Notes: generated by a model not told the origin, from the sequence alone. A stretch of DNA of 64,000 nt from Allopusillimonas sp048270225 (GCA_048270225.1 JBLWTG010000002.1:1-64000); one strand, 5' to 3'; shown: positions 8,093-17,670, counted from the stretch's first letter. Numbers and translations: made by a program.

Positions 8093-9844
8093 CTATTTGA
8101 ACAGGTTGTTGAGTTCCTCATCCGAGGGCGCGGCGGGCGCCGCCTTCTGGTCGCTGCCAGGCGCGGGATCCACATCGACATCGTTGTAGTAGCCGTTGTC
8201 CGCGTTATACCCGCCCTGCCCGCCATAGGCGCCGTCCACATCGATCGAGATGGTATCAAGATCCACCTTGGTTACCCCCTGCTTATAGTGCGTGACAATG
8301 CCCGGCACGAGCAGCACCATGATGACCATGGCCAACTGGATGCAGATGAAAGGAATAGACCCCCAATAGATGTCCCCGGTAGTGACTCTTGCAATCGTCT
8401 TGCCGGTGATCTTGTCGCGGTAGTCCTGTTTGGGCGCGACCGATCTCAGATAGAACAAGGCAAACCCGAACGGCGGATGCATGAACGATGTTTGCATATT
8501 GACCGCCAGCAAAACCCCGAACCAGATCAGGTCTATGCCCATCTTGTCGGCCACCGGTCCAAGCAGCGGCACGATGATGAAAGCAAGCTCGAAGAAATCA
8601 AGAAAAAAGGCCAGCACGAAGGTCATCAGGCTGACCACAATCAAAAATCCCATCTGGCCGCCGGGCAGGCCGATCAGCAGGTGCTCTACCCACAGGTCGC
8701 CGCTCACGCCCCGGAACGTCAGGCCGAACACAGTGGAGCCGATGAGGATGAACACCACAAAGCACGACAGCGTGGCCGTGGTGTCCATCGCCTGCCTGAG
8801 CAGGCTCAGGCTCAGCCGGCGGCGCAGCAGCGCCATGATGATGGCGCCGACCGCGCCCATGGCGCCGCCTTCCGTGGGCGTCGCCACGCCGATGAAAATC
8901 GTGCCGAGCACCAGAAAGATCAGGGCCAACGGTGGAATCATCACAAAAGTGACCCGCTCTGCAATCTGTGACAACAGACCCAGGCGCATGATTTTGTTCG
9001 CCATGGCCAGGATGAAGGCCACCAGGCCCCAGATCAGAATCCCCAGGACGATACGCTCATCAACCGGCGCGCCGGCGCGCGCGAACAGCTTCAGATAGGC
9101 CAGCGAACACAGCACCGAAAAGCCCATCAGCACCAGCAAGGACGGCATGCCCCGACCGCCATTGGGCTCGACAAAGGTGCGCGCCTCCTCAGGCAGGGCG
9201 GGCGCGGCCTTCGGGCGTATCCAGGAAATCAGAACCACATAGCCGATATAGAGGCCGGTCAGAATGAATCCCGGGACAATGGCGCCGCGATACATATCGC
9301 CGATGGAGCGACCCAACTGATCGGCCAGGATAATCAGCACTAGCGATGGCGGGATAATCTGCGACAGTGTGCCCGATGCCGCAATCACGCCGGTTGCCAG
9401 TCGCCTGTCGTAGCCATAGCGCAGCATGATGGGCAGCGAGATCAGGCCCATGGAAATCACAGAGGCCGAGACCACGCCGGTGGTTGCGGCCAGCATGGCG
9501 CCCACAACCACCACGGCAATGGCCAGCCCGCCTCGCAGCGGACCGAACAGCTGTCCTATGGTTTCGAGCAGATCCTCCGCCATGCCGGAGCGCTCCAGTA
9601 TCAGCCCCATAAAGGTAAAAAAGGGCACCGCCAGCAAAGTGTCGTTGGCCATGATCCCGAAGATGCGCTGCGGCAGCGCCTGAAACAGGGCCGGCGTGAA
9701 TAGGCCCAGCTCGATGCCGATCAGGCCGTAGAAAATACCATTGGCGGCCAGCGCAAATGCGACCGGAAACCCCAGCAGCAGAAAGACCACCAGCGTCCCG
9801 AACATGATCGGAGCCATGTTTGCAATAAAGAAATCCATCATCAA
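8093..9844 (-). CDS. dctM: TRAP transporter large permease, DctM type (long form)
   Basis: A 583-residue polytopic protein of the DctM/SiaM ion-transporter superfamily. It shows the FGIMANDTLLAVPFFTFMG region, a GAMLAATTGVVSASVISMG segment and SGTLSQIIPPSLVLIILADQ, all typical of TRAP large subunits. It is about 150 residues longer than the basic DctM. It matches the long subgroup annotated for mannitol/chloroaromatic compounds, whose names do not prove substrates. The C-terminal 60 residues are polar, with a D/Y/G-rich stretch. It overlaps dctQ by 4 bp and imports a solute with the DctQ and DctP partners using an ion gradient. Confidence 0.92.
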   Translation of the reverse strand: MMMDFFIANMAPIMFGTLVVFLLLGFPVAFALAANGIFYGLIGIELGLFTPALFQALPQRIFGIMANDTLLAVPFFTFMGLILERSGMAEDLLETIGQLFGPLRGGLAIAVVVVGAMLAATTGVVSASVISMGLISLPIMLRYGYDRRLATGVIAASGTLSQIIPPSLVLIILADQLGRSIGDMYRGAIVPGFILTGLYIGYVVLISWIRPKAAPALPEEARTFVEPNGGRGMPSLLVLMGFSVLCSLAYLKLFARAGAPVDERIVLGILIWGLVAFILAMANKIMRLGLLSQIAERVTFVMIPPLALIFLVLGTIFIGVATPTEGGAMGAVGAIIMALLRRRLSLSLLRQAMDTTATLSCFVVFILIGSTVFGLTFRGVSGDLWVEHLLIGLPGGQMGFLIVVSLMTFVLAFFLDFFELAFIIVPLLGPVADKMGIDLIWFGVLLAVNMQTSFMHPPFGFALFYLRSVAPKQDYRDKITGKTIARVTTGDIYWGSIPFICIQLAMVIMVLLVPGIVTHYKQGVTKVDLDTISIDVDGAYGGQGGYNADNGYYNDVDVDPAPGSDQKAAPAAPSDEELNNLFK

Positions 9845-10467
9845 TGCCCCGTTGTCGTGCTGTTGGGCCGCGCCGTTTCGTCACGCGCCATTGCTGCTTG
9901 CGCAATCTCTTCGGCGAGCTGCTCCTCAGCCGATTTCTCGGACAGCTTTTCCATGGGATCGGGACCATCGCCTGTCAGAAACGCGATGCACTTGATCAGG
10001 TGTGAAATGCCGGCGGCGATCAGGAAGAAAAATCCGACCGGAATCAACAGTTTTGCGGGCCAGCGGATCAGGCCGCCCGAGTTCGAAGAATATTCTTGGG
10101 TCACCCACGAATCGGCGAACATGAACCAGGACAGGTAGGCAATGAGCACGCAGGCTGGAAGCAGGAAAAACAGAACGCCGAAGATTTCAATCTTGATCTG
10201 CGTGCGGCGCGACAGGCGCTGGGCCAGCACGTCCACCCGCACATGTTCGTTCTTGAGCAGGGTGTAGCCAGCGCACAGCAGAAAGATGGCGCCGAACATA
10301 TACCACTGCAGCTCCAGCCAGGCATTGGAACTGACGTTGAAGACTTTTCGTATGATGGCGTTCGATGCGCTGACGATGACAACGATAAGGATCAGCCAGG
10401 TCACCGCGCGCCCGAGACACCGGTTCGCGGCGTCGATCAGTCGCGCCAGGGCGAGTAAAGATTTCAT
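9841..10467 (-). CDS. dctQ: TRAP transporter small permease, DctQ type
   Basis: A 208-residue protein with four predicted membrane segments: near residues 17-35 (VTWLILIVVIVSASNAII), 52-70, 93-115 and 135-157. It contains the W-x-E-L-Q-W motif common in DctQ subunits (AWLELQWYMFGAIFLLCAG). The C-terminus is a polar tail. It lies between the receptor and the large permease with a 4-bp overlap into dctM, so the two should be translationally coupled. Confidence 0.9.
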   Translation of the reverse strand: MKSLLALARLIDAANRCLGRAVTWLILIVVIVSASNAIIRKVFNVSSNAWLELQWYMFGAIFLLCAGYTLLKNEHVRVDVLAQRLSRRTQIKIEIFGVLFFLLPACVLIAYLSWFMFADSWVTQEYSSNSGGLIRWPAKLLIPVGFFFLIAAGISHLIKCIAFLTGDGPDPMEKLSEKSAEEQLAEEIAQAAMARDETARPNSTTTGH

Positions 10468-10582
10468 TGATGCACTTCTTGTGTGAAGAAGAAAACCTCA
10501 GGAACGGGCATGCCGCCGAAACGGGTAGTGTCGGTCGCATGCCCGCCTGTCAGGGTGCCGGATGCGCACCCATGCTCAGGAA

Positions 10583-11674
10583 TCAGCGGCGCGTGGCGCT
10601 GGCCATGAACTGGTCGAAGCTGCCTTCGCCCACGCGGAACCATGGGATTTCATGATCGCGGAACGTCATATAGCTGTCGTACAGTTTCTTGAACGCGGCA
10701 TCCTTGGCCGACATCTCCGCATAGACCTTGTTGGCCTCGTTATACGAGGCTTCCATGACATCCTTGGGAAAGGCCCGCAGCTTGGCGCCTTCGCTGATCA
10801 ATCGCTTGAGCGCCTTGGGGTTCTCCGCGTCGTAGGTGGCAATCATCTGATTGGTCGCCATCGCGCTGGCCTGCGCCAGCACAGACTGGTAATGCTTGGG
10901 CAGGCTGTTGTACTTGTCCTGGTTCACGTACAGCGAAACCTGCAGCGTGCCTTCCCACCAGCCAGGAAAATAGTAGTACGGCGCCACGCGGTGAAAGCCC
11001 AGCTTTTCATCGTCGTAAGGGCCGATCCACTCTGCCGCATCAATCGTGCCTTTTTCCAGAGAGGGATAGATATCCCCACCCGCAATCTGCTGCGGCACAA
11101 CACCCAGGCGCGACAGAACTTCGCCGGCAAAAGCGCTGCAGCGGAACTTCAGACCCTTCAGGTCTTCCACCGATTTGATTTCCTTGCGGAACCAGCCGCC
11201 CATCTGCGTACCGGTATAGCCGCAAGGGAAATTGACGATGTTGTACGCCTTGTACATTTCGCGCAGCAAGTCCATGCCGCCGCCGTGATTCACCCACGCA
11301 TTCATCTGGCGGGTATTCAGGCCAAACGGCACAGCGCTGTCGAAGCACAATGCGGGATTCTTGCCGAAGTAGTAATAAGACGCCGTATGTCCGCACTCAA
11401 TGGTGCCGTTCTGTACGCCATCCAGCACTGCCAGCGCCGGAACAATCTCGCCGGCAGGAAAGGCACGGATCGCAAACTTGCCATCAGTGGCTTCGGAAAC
11501 AAACTTGGTCAGGTTTTCGCCGCCGCTGTAGATCGCGTCAGCGCTGCGGGGAAAACTTGATGCAAGACGCCAGGAAATAGTGGGAGCATTCTGGGCAAAT
11601 GCGGGTGACGCCAGCGTGGCGCCTCCTGCTGCCGCGCCCATGGCGGCTTTCTTCAGAAACGAGCGTCGTTGCAT
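10583..11674 (-). CDS. TRAP transporter periplasmic receptor, DctP family (TakP-like)
   Basis: A 363-residue protein starting at the ATG at 11674, preceded by a strong AAGGAGGAGT ribosome binding site. The longer upstream frame is not needed. The start MQRRSFLKKAAMG is a twin-arginine-like signal, followed by an ASPAFAQ cleavage region. The body has the DctP fold signatures of the TakP subgroup: GGENLTKFV, MGGWFRKEI, LKGLKFRCS, and AEWIGPYDDEKLGFH around the ligand pocket. Relatives bind 2-oxoacids or lactate. The ligand here is not proven. It should be the first gene of the three-gene TRAP operon. Confidence 0.9.
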   Translation of the reverse strand: MQRRSFLKKAAMGAAAGGATLASPAFAQNAPTISWRLASSFPRSADAIYSGGENLTKFVSEATDGKFAIRAFPAGEIVPALAVLDGVQNGTIECGHTASYYYFGKNPALCFDSAVPFGLNTRQMNAWVNHGGGMDLLREMYKAYNIVNFPCGYTGTQMGGWFRKEIKSVEDLKGLKFRCSAFAGEVLSRLGVVPQQIAGGDIYPSLEKGTIDAAEWIGPYDDEKLGFHRVAPYYYFPGWWEGTLQVSLYVNQDKYNSLPKHYQSVLAQASAMATNQMIATYDAENPKALKRLISEGAKLRAFPKDVMEASYNEANKVYAEMSAKDAAFKKLYDSYMTFRDHEIPWFRVGEGSFDQFMASATRR

Positions 11675-11904
11675 AGTGGTACTCCTCCTTGTTTTGGGTA
11701 TCGAAGCCTTACGCGTTGCCGGGGCATCGCTCCGGGTCGGAGCGGCCGGCACACATCGCAGTCCGCGCGCAGGCGTGTCCTGCGGGTGTGCCAAAATATT
11801 GCGCAAAACTGACGTGAGACTTACGCGGCACTGTACGTAGCCACAGAACACGGGAAATCCCGGGGAGGCGCCGGGCCCGTTACCGCCGTACGTTCAGAAA
11901 TTTG
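11675..11904. other. Intergenic region upstream of the TRAP operon
   Basis: About 230 bases between the paiB-like stop and dctP. It should hold the TRAP promoter. A weak dyad (cgggaaatcccg near 11850) may help end the paiB-like transcript; no stronger site is visible. Confidence 0.35.
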
Positions 11905-12543
11905 TCAGCAACGCTCGTCAGGAATCGTATCCAGCATGGCCTGCCCCAGCACGGTGTGCCCGCGTTGCAGCAGTTCGTAGCCAGCGCCTGCGCGATCACG
12001 CGTTTCTTTGTTCTGGCTGAGTTTGCGCTTGCCGATCAGGCGTTCGATCTTGATCTCGATGCCGACAATCAGCGTCAGCAGCATGTCGATGTGTTCGCGC
12101 GGCGCGTCGGACATTTTCCATGGCGCAGCCTCACCGGCCTCGTGCGTGCGCGTCAGGCGCGCCACCAGACCGCGTACAAACCGCTCGTCATCATGAATGA
12201 CAATTTTCCCATGCGCATGGACTACCTCGTAATTCCAGGTAGGCACCTGTTTATGGAATTCGTGCTTGCTTGGATACCAGGAGGGCGATACGTAAGCATC
12301 CGCCCCCCGGAAAATCACCAGGACGTCATCACCGCTGCGCGCATCCTGCCAGACCGTATTGGCGCGGGCGACATGCCCGCGCAGACAGCCCTGCGGGCCG
12401 TCGTCCGGATCATACTCAAAAGGCAGATGATTGGCGTCCAGCCCGCTGACCCCGTGGGTGACCAGCGTACCCATGGGATATCGCCCCATGAGTTGCCTAA
12501 GCATCCGGGGATCCGGCACTGCGAAATGATCAGGGATATACAT
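11905..12543 (-). CDS. PaiB-like FMN-binding split-barrel protein
   Basis: A 212-residue protein starting at the ATG at 12543 (MYIPDHFAVPD), which matches the usual start and length of the PaiB family; the longer upstream frame is ignored. Typical features are the N-terminal M-Y-x-P-x-x-F, the NHLPFEYD segment, GHVARANTVWQD, and PSWYPSKHEFHKQVPTWNYEVVHAHG, the family's hallmark. PaiB in Bacillus was first described as a repressor of sporulation and protease genes. The fold is a flavin-binding split barrel and the actual activity is uncertain. It stands alone, upstream of and in tandem with the TRAP operon. Confidence 0.88.
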   Translation of the reverse strand: MYIPDHFAVPDPRMLRQLMGRYPMGTLVTHGVSGLDANHLPFEYDPDDGPQGCLRGHVARANTVWQDARSGDDVLVIFRGADAYVSPSWYPSKHEFHKQVPTWNYEVVHAHGKIVIHDDERFVRGLVARLTRTHEAGEAAPWKMSDAPREHIDMLLTLIVGIEIKIERLIGKRKLSQNKETRDRAGAGYELLQRGHTVLGQAMLDTIPDERC

Positions 12544-12708
12544 GGCTGCTCCATGGCGGGCGGTTTTCCTGTGAAGGCCAAACCATCGTACCGCGAATGA
12601 GACAAGCTGACACAACGCACCGCAGCGACAGCGACATCGGTGTCGCGGCATGTTGTTTCGACATGTGTTCGGACTGCACAGTCGGGCATTTCTTGGTACG
12701 CTTGCGTC

Positions 12709-13464
12709 ATGACACCCAGTCTGCAAACCCATCAATCCATACATCTGAAGTTGCCTTTTATCTCTACCCACGGGCCAGCGGCCCCCTCCCGCCTCTCATA
12801 TTCTCTTCGCGTCGCATTCATGGCTGCGCTGCTGGCCCTGTTGGTTGCCTGCGGCACCACCACCCGCCCCGTGGGCGCCGGCCAGTATCGCGTCGCCGCA
12901 GGAGACACGCTCACCAAAATCGCCCGCCAGCACGGACAAAGCGTCAGCTCGCTGATGCGCATGAACAACATCAGCAATCCCAACCGCATCAAGGTAGGGC
13001 AAGTTCTGCGCGTGCAAGGCGGCAGCGTTGCGTCATCCGGCAGCAGCGCGCCTGCCCCCGCGTCGAGCTATCCCAAGCCGGGCCCAACGCCCGCCAATGC
13101 CATTAACCTCATCTGGCCGGCTGACGGCAGCCTGAGCCGCAGCATCAAAGGCCCGAGTCCGCTGGGTATATTCGTCGTCAACAAGTCAGGCACGCCCATC
13201 AAGGCAGTCGCCAGCGGCAAGGTGGTCTATGCCGGCAATAACCTGCGCGGCTACGGCAACCTGGTCATCGTGCATCATGCCTCCAACTTTCTGAGCGTCT
13301 ATGCGCATAACCGCTCGCTGTCCGTCAAGGAAGGCCAGCAGGTCAAACAGGGCCAGCAGGTCGCTGTGATGGGGAACACCGAAAGCAAGCAGGTGGGCTT
13401 GTACTTTGAGCTGCGCCACAACGGCAAGCCAGTCAACGCACTGAGCTATCTGCCCAGGCGCTGA
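12709..13464 (+). CDS. NlpD/EnvC-like lipoprotein with LysM and degenerate LytM (M23) domains
   Basis: The most likely start is the ATG at 12709. The N-terminus is long before a lipobox L-V-A-C near residue 48; a start at 12820 would leave too short an n-region. A LysM domain follows (YRVAAGDTLTKIARQHGQSV, then NNISNPNRIKVGQVL), a Ser/Pro/Ala linker, and a LytM domain (VVYAGNNLRGYGNLVIVHH, LSVYAH, GLYFELRHNGKPVNAL). The LytM metal ligand H-x-x-x-D is missing and the H-x-H is replaced by Y-x-E, as in NlpD. It is therefore more likely an activator of cell-wall amidases than an active endopeptidase. No amidase gene is adjacent. Confidence 0.88.
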   Translation: MTPSLQTHQSIHLKLPFISTHGPAAPSRLSYSLRVAFMAALLALLVACGTTTRPVGAGQYRVAAGDTLTKIARQHGQSVSSLMRMNNISNPNRIKVGQVLRVQGGSVASSGSSAPAPASSYPKPGPTPANAINLIWPADGSLSRSIKGPSPLGIFVVNKSGTPIKAVASGKVVYAGNNLRGYGNLVIVHHASNFLSVYAHNRSLSVKEGQQVKQGQQVAVMGNTESKQVGLYFELRHNGKPVNALSYLPRR

Positions 13465-13474
13465 CCCTGCTGCC

Positions 13475-14431
13475 TCAGTTTTTCAGCAGCGCTTTCAGAC
13501 CCTTGATGGTATCGCGCTCCACCTCCACGCTTTTGAGCGCCGACGCTGTATAGGCCTGGTGATCCAGATAGGCCGGCGACACGCCCGCCTGCCGGAGCAC
13601 CTTCAGAAAGGCGGGATCCTTGAGCGTTTCGCCGATAGCGCCATCCAGGGCGGCGATAACGTCGGCAGGCATATCCTTCGGACCCGCAATGCCGAACGGC
13701 GAAGTGTGCACGACGTTGTATCCCTGCTCCATGAGCGTGGGGACATCCGGCAAGGCATCGGAGCGCTTGTCGCCAAGCGCGGCCAGCACGCGGACTTTTC
13801 CATCTTCGACATAAGGCAGAATCGTGCTCGCGCCCACCAGCACCTGGATGTGGCCGCCCAGCATGCCCGTCAGCGCATCGGCATCACCTTTGTAAGGGAT
13901 GTGCGTCCACTGCACCTTGGCGTCCTCGCCCAACTGCACCATGGCAATATGCTGGCTGCTGTATGCACCCGGCGTGCCGTAGGAAATCGAATCGGGTTTG
14001 GCTCTTGCGCTTTCCACCAGGTCTTTGGCTGTCTTCCATGGCGCATCGCTCTTGACCGCCATGAAGTAATCATAGCCGGCCACCTGTGAAATATAGGTCA
14101 GATCTTTGGCGGGATCATAGTTGGTGCCGGTGATATGCGGCATGCGATAAATGCCGATAGGCACCATCGTAATCGTATAACCATCGGGCTTGGCATGCAG
14201 CATCTGGATGGCGCCCATGGTGCCGTTGGCGCCCGTTTTGTTCTCGACCACCACCGACTGACCCAGCCGCTTGCCCATCTGTTCGGCCAGCGCGCGGCCG
14301 ATCTGGTCAGTAACGCCCCCTGCAGAATACGGCACAATCAACCGCACAGGATGATCGGGAAATACCGCATAGGCCGCAGTGGATACCAGAGCGCATGCTG
14401 CAAGCATCGATGTCGCTATGTATTGCTTCAT
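13475..14431 (-). CDS. Bug-family (TctC-like) periplasmic substrate-binding protein
   Basis: A 318-residue protein starting at the ATG at 14431 behind AAGAGGAAG. A signal peptide ends near A-A-Y-A, then the Bug signature follows: FPDHPVRLIVPYSAGGVTDQ, VVENKTGANGTMGA, PDGYT and WTHIPYKG. Bug proteins are extracytoplasmic receptors, abundant in Alcaligenaceae, often without their own membrane components. It is 31 bp downstream of fumarylacetoacetase and probably in one transcript with fahA and bdhA, suggesting an aromatic or organic-acid ligand. Ligand unknown. Confidence 0.92.
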   Translation of the reverse strand: MKQYIATSMLAACALVSTAAYAVFPDHPVRLIVPYSAGGVTDQIGRALAEQMGKRLGQSVVVENKTGANGTMGAIQMLHAKPDGYTITMVPIGIYRMPHITGTNYDPAKDLTYISQVAGYDYFMAVKSDAPWKTAKDLVESARAKPDSISYGTPGAYSSQHIAMVQLGEDAKVQWTHIPYKGDADALTGMLGGHIQVLVGASTILPYVEDGKVRVLAALGDKRSDALPDVPTLMEQGYNVVHTSPFGIAGPKDMPADVIAALDGAIGETLKDPAFLKVLRQAGVSPAYLDHQAYTASALKSVEVERDTIKGLKALLKN

Positions 14432-14462
14432 GTTATGTCTTCCTCTTGAAATAAAGGACAGG

Positions 14463-15785
14463 TCAGCCGTGAGCGCCTGCCGCGCCGGCAGTACGGGCCG
14501 GCTCCACAATGGCCCGGCATGCGCCGAATCCGATTGAATTGAAACCCTCGCGCCTGCACCCGGCCTTGAGGGTTACTTCGTCACCATCACACAGAAAGCT
14601 GCGTGTTTCACCCGAAGGCAACGCAATGGATTGCTTACCGCCTGCAGTCATTTCGAGCAGGCTGCCATTGCCCGTCTCATCTGGCGTGGAAATCGTGCCC
14701 GACCCGAGCAGGTCGCCCGGGCGAAGGTTACAGCCGCCCAGCGTGTGCTGCACAATCATCTGTGCCGGCGTCCAGTAAAGATGGCCTGCATGTGAACGGG
14801 ATAATCGCAACGCCGGCAAACCTTGCGCGCGCATGGCAGCCGTCGACAGCCAGACCTCAAGATCGATATCCAAGGCCCCGGAGCGCTGATCCTGCTCATC
14901 CATGAGATACGCCATGACAAGGGGTGCTTCTGCACCGCGCGGCATCGCCGGCCCGCGAAAGGGCGCCATGGCTTCAGCGGTGACGACCCATGGAGAAACC
15001 GTCGAGGCAAAGTTCTTGCCCTGGAAAGGCCCCAGCGGCTGATACTCCCACGCCTGGATATCACGCGCAGACCAGTCATTGAACAAGCCATAGCCCGCGA
15101 TATGCCCTGAGGCCTGATCGATGGGCACCGCCTCGCCCTGCCCATTGCCCGGCCCGACCCATATGGCCAGCTCCAGCTCGAAATCCATGCGCTCACTCGG
15201 CTGCAGACGCGGTCCTGATATCGTGCCGACCTGGCCGATCGGCCTCTGCACCGCTGCTCCGGAGACCCTGATCGACGAACCGCGGCCGTGATAGGCAATC
15301 GGCATATGCTTGTAGTTCGGCATCAACGGATTGTCGGGACGAAACAGCTTGCCCACCTTGCTGGCGTGATGGATACCGGCATAGAAATCGCTATAGTCGC
15401 CGATGGCTGCCGGCAGCAACATGGTGCATTGCGATGACGGAATCAGAAACCGGGCAGCGTCATCGACAGCCGGGTAGTCTGCGCTCAGCAGGCTGAACAA
15501 GGCATGACGCAGCTGTATGCGCGCGCTCTGCGGCAAGGCCATCCAGGCGTTCAAGCTTTGCGCCCGCAGTGCGGCTGTGGCTTCTGCATTCAGAGCGCCA
15601 AGACACCCGGCGTCCAGGGCCGCGGCTACGTCCATCACCATGTCGCCGATCGCCACGACAATGCGACCCGCGCCGTCGGCGCCAGACATGACGCCCAGCG
15701 GCAGATTCTGGAGAGGAAATTCAGGATGGCCGCAAGCGCTGGCGACCCAGCTCAAAGCCTGCGCATCATGGGTATGATCCAGCAT
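14463..15785 (-). CDS. fahA: Fumarylacetoacetase
   Basis: A 440-residue enzyme, start at the ATG at 15785 behind AAGGAAG. It hydrolyses 4-fumarylacetoacetate to fumarate and acetoacetate, the last step of the tyrosine/homogentisate pathway (EC 3.7.1.2). It has an N-terminal domain and then the FAH catalytic domain. Recognisable parts are DFYAGIHHASKVGKLFR (catalytic His-Asp region), MDFELELAIWVG with the metal-binding E-x-E, FNDWSARDIQAWEY with the metal-binding Asp, GPFQGKNFASTVSPWVV, and LGSGTIS near the end. Length is typical. No homogentisate dioxygenase is in the window. It lies 10 bp after bdhA, which can oxidise or form ketone bodies linked to the acetoacetate product. Confidence 0.95.
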   Translation of the reverse strand: MLDHTHDAQALSWVASACGHPEFPLQNLPLGVMSGADGAGRIVVAIGDMVMDVAAALDAGCLGALNAEATAALRAQSLNAWMALPQSARIQLRHALFSLLSADYPAVDDAARFLIPSSQCTMLLPAAIGDYSDFYAGIHHASKVGKLFRPDNPLMPNYKHMPIAYHGRGSSIRVSGAAVQRPIGQVGTISGPRLQPSERMDFELELAIWVGPGNGQGEAVPIDQASGHIAGYGLFNDWSARDIQAWEYQPLGPFQGKNFASTVSPWVVTAEAMAPFRGPAMPRGAEAPLVMAYLMDEQDQRSGALDIDLEVWLSTAAMRAQGLPALRLSRSHAGHLYWTPAQMIVQHTLGGCNLRPGDLLGSGTISTPDETGNGSLLEMTAGGKQSIALPSGETRSFLCDGDEVTLKAGCRREGFNSIGFGACRAIVEPARTAGAAGAHG

Positions 15786-15795
15786 TGTTGCTTCC

Positions 15796-16584
15796 TTATT
15801 GAGCGGTTGTGCCGCCGTCCATCGCCCAGGCCACGCCCCGGACCTCCTCGGCGACCGGCAGGCAAAAGAACAGCGCAAGCTCTGCAATTTGCTCGACCGT
15901 CACAAATTTTCCGGATGGCTGGCGCAACCCGATAAGCCGATCTGTGGCCGCCTCGTTGTCCAGCCCTTCCCGCTGCGCGAGGGCGTCAATCTGCTTCTGC
16001 ACCAGCGGGGTATGCACCCAGCCCGGACATATCGCATTGCAGGTAATCGCAGACTTGGCCGTTTCGATCGCGACGGACTTCGTCAGCCCGATCAGGCCAT
16101 GCTTGGTCGCGTTATAGCCCACCTTGCCTGCCCTGCCTCTCAGCCCGCTGATGGATGCCATATTCACGATGCGGCCCCAGCGACGTGCGCGCATGGCGGG
16201 CAAGGCGGCGCGTATCGTATGAAAACTGGCCGAAAGGTTGATGGCCAGCATGTCATTCCACTTGTCTACGGAAAAGTCCTCAATGGTGCTGACGTGCTGT
16301 ATGCCTGCGTTGTTCACCAGGATATCCAGCGCGCCATACTCGGCATTCAGGCGCTGGATCATGGCTTGGATCTGCCCCGGCTCGCGCAGATCGCAAGCCG
16401 CAAAATCAGCCTTTCTGCCAAAGTCGCGCCCAAAGGACTCGCACAGGGCCAGGGCGCCCGCCTCGTCAATCAAACCATTGAGCACCACATGGGCACCGGC
16501 CTGGGCATAGCGGCGCGCAACAGCAAGCCCGATTCCGCTGGTCGATCCCGTAATCAGGGCAACGCGCCCCGCAAGTTCCTGCAT
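15796..16584 (-). CDS. 3-hydroxybutyrate dehydrogenase (SDR family)
   Basis: A 262-residue short-chain dehydrogenase with the NAD motif T-G-S-T-S-G-I-G near residue 13, NNAG near residue 91, catalytic Ser in NMASISG, and Y-N-A-T-K near residue 156. The C-terminal half has the signature of D-beta-hydroxybutyrate dehydrogenases (CPGWVHTPLVQKQI, QPSGKFVTVEQIAELALFF). It interconverts 3-hydroxybutyrate and acetoacetate with NAD. It is the first gene of a likely bdhA-fahA-Bug operon, so acetoacetate made by FahA is the plausible link. Divergent LysR upstream. Confidence 0.88.
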   Translation of the reverse strand: MQELAGRVALITGSTSGIGLAVARRYAQAGAHVVLNGLIDEAGALALCESFGRDFGRKADFAACDLREPGQIQAMIQRLNAEYGALDILVNNAGIQHVSTIEDFSVDKWNDMLAINLSASFHTIRAALPAMRARRWGRIVNMASISGLRGRAGKVGYNATKHGLIGLTKSVAIETAKSAITCNAICPGWVHTPLVQKQIDALAQREGLDNEAATDRLIGLRQPSGKFVTVEQIAELALFFCLPVAEEVRGVAWAMDGGTTAQ

Positions 16585-16668
16585 CTGCCTTCTCCATCCT
16601 TCAAATCATTGGCTCAGGCAGCTTACGCACCCCCTATTATTAAGTCCAATACAGTTTTTGATAGCGAT

Positions 16669-16687
16669 TTATACTTAACGGATATAA
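16669..16687. promoter_or_regulatory. Candidate LysR-type operator
   Basis: The inverted repeat TTATA-N9-TATAA (16669-16673, 16683-16687) has the T-N11-A geometry used by LysR regulators. It lies in the 126-bp gap between bdhA and the divergent lysR, 24 bp before the LysR start. Confidence 0.45.
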
Positions 16688-16710
16688 ATAGAGCACAGGA
16701 GACACCACGC

Positions 16711-17598
16711 ATGGAATTGCGTCATTTGCACGGTTTTCTCGCAGTCGCCCAGGAGCAGAGCTTCACCCGGGCCGCCTGGCGGCTGAATATCGCCCAACCG
16801 CCCCTGAGCCAGCGCATCCGCGAACTGGAGGAAGAGCTCGGGGTGAAACTGTTCGATCGCAGTACGCGCCGGGTCGCCCTGACCGTGGCGGGCAAAGTGT
16901 TTCTCGAACATGTACAGCCGGTTTTGCATCATATCGACAGTGCTGTCGAGGCCTGCAGAAAAGCTGAACGGGGTGAAACCGGCCGCCTGCGCCTGGGTTA
17001 TACGGGGCGGGCCAGCCAGGAGAAACTGCCCAGTCTGGTCCGGGATTTCCGGCGCTCCTCACCGGACGTGAGCCTTGATATCCAAGGGCCGCTCGCAACC
17101 GGCGAATTGCGGCTGCGACTGCTCAATGATGAACTGGACGCCGCCTTGTGCTTTCTTCCCATTGAAGGCCCAGGAATACAAAGTCATGTGTTCATGGAAA
17201 GCGCGCTGGCCATCGCCATGAACGAATCCCATCCCCTGGCCGACACCTCCAGTCTGAGCCTGGCCCAGCTGGCCAATGAGGCTTTTGTCGCCTACCCCTC
17301 GGGCCAGGGCTTTCATCTGCGCCAGGCTATGGACAGACTATGCCGGGAGGCCGGCTTTGAGCCGCGCGTCGTGCGCGAAACCGCAGCATCCCAGACGCTG
17401 CTCTGCCTGGTCGCGGCGGGCACAGGCGTGGGGCTTATCCCCCGCGAGATCGAGAACATGAATATTGACGGCGTCGTTTTCCGCGACCTGCCGCCCCATA
17501 CCCGACGGTTGAGGCACGGCCTGGCCTGGCGCGTGGACAACGCCAATCCGGCGTTGACCCATCTGCTGGCCTTGATCGGCCCGGCAAACCATCAATAA
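16711..17598 (+). CDS. LysR-family regulator divergent from bdhA-fahA
   Basis: A 295-residue protein. The ATG at 16711, behind CAGGAGA, is chosen because the LysR domain begins right there (MELRHLHGFLAVAQEQSFTR); the open frame extends much further upstream without coding meaning. The winged HTH covers residues 1-60 (AAWRLNIAQPPLSQRIRELE, LFDRSTRRVALTVAG), followed by a periplasmic-binding-like effector domain. It resembles BenM/CatM-type regulators of aromatic catabolism. It probably controls the divergent bdhA-fahA-Bug genes in response to a pathway metabolite. Confidence 0.9.
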   Translation: MELRHLHGFLAVAQEQSFTRAAWRLNIAQPPLSQRIRELEEELGVKLFDRSTRRVALTVAGKVFLEHVQPVLHHIDSAVEACRKAERGETGRLRLGYTGRASQEKLPSLVRDFRRSSPDVSLDIQGPLATGELRLRLLNDELDAALCFLPIEGPGIQSHVFMESALAIAMNESHPLADTSSLSLAQLANEAFVAYPSGQGFHLRQAMDRLCREAGFEPRVVRETAASQTLLCLVAAGTGVGLIPREIENMNIDGVVFRDLPPHTRRLRHGLAWRVDNANPALTHLLALIGPANHQ

Positions 17599-17670
17599 AA
17601 CTGAATATCTCAATAAGTATTTATTATTATTTTTATAGAAAAGGCGGTCATAAAATAACTTTTCGCTATA

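Noticed and set aside
10562..11560. 332-codon plus-strand frame opposite the TRAP receptor
   Set aside because: Antisense shadow of dctP; composition not protein-like.
15799..16710. Long N-terminal extension of the LysR frame (599 codons in total)
   Set aside because: It is antisense to bdhA. The LysR domain begins exactly at the ATG at 16711, which has its own ribosome binding site.
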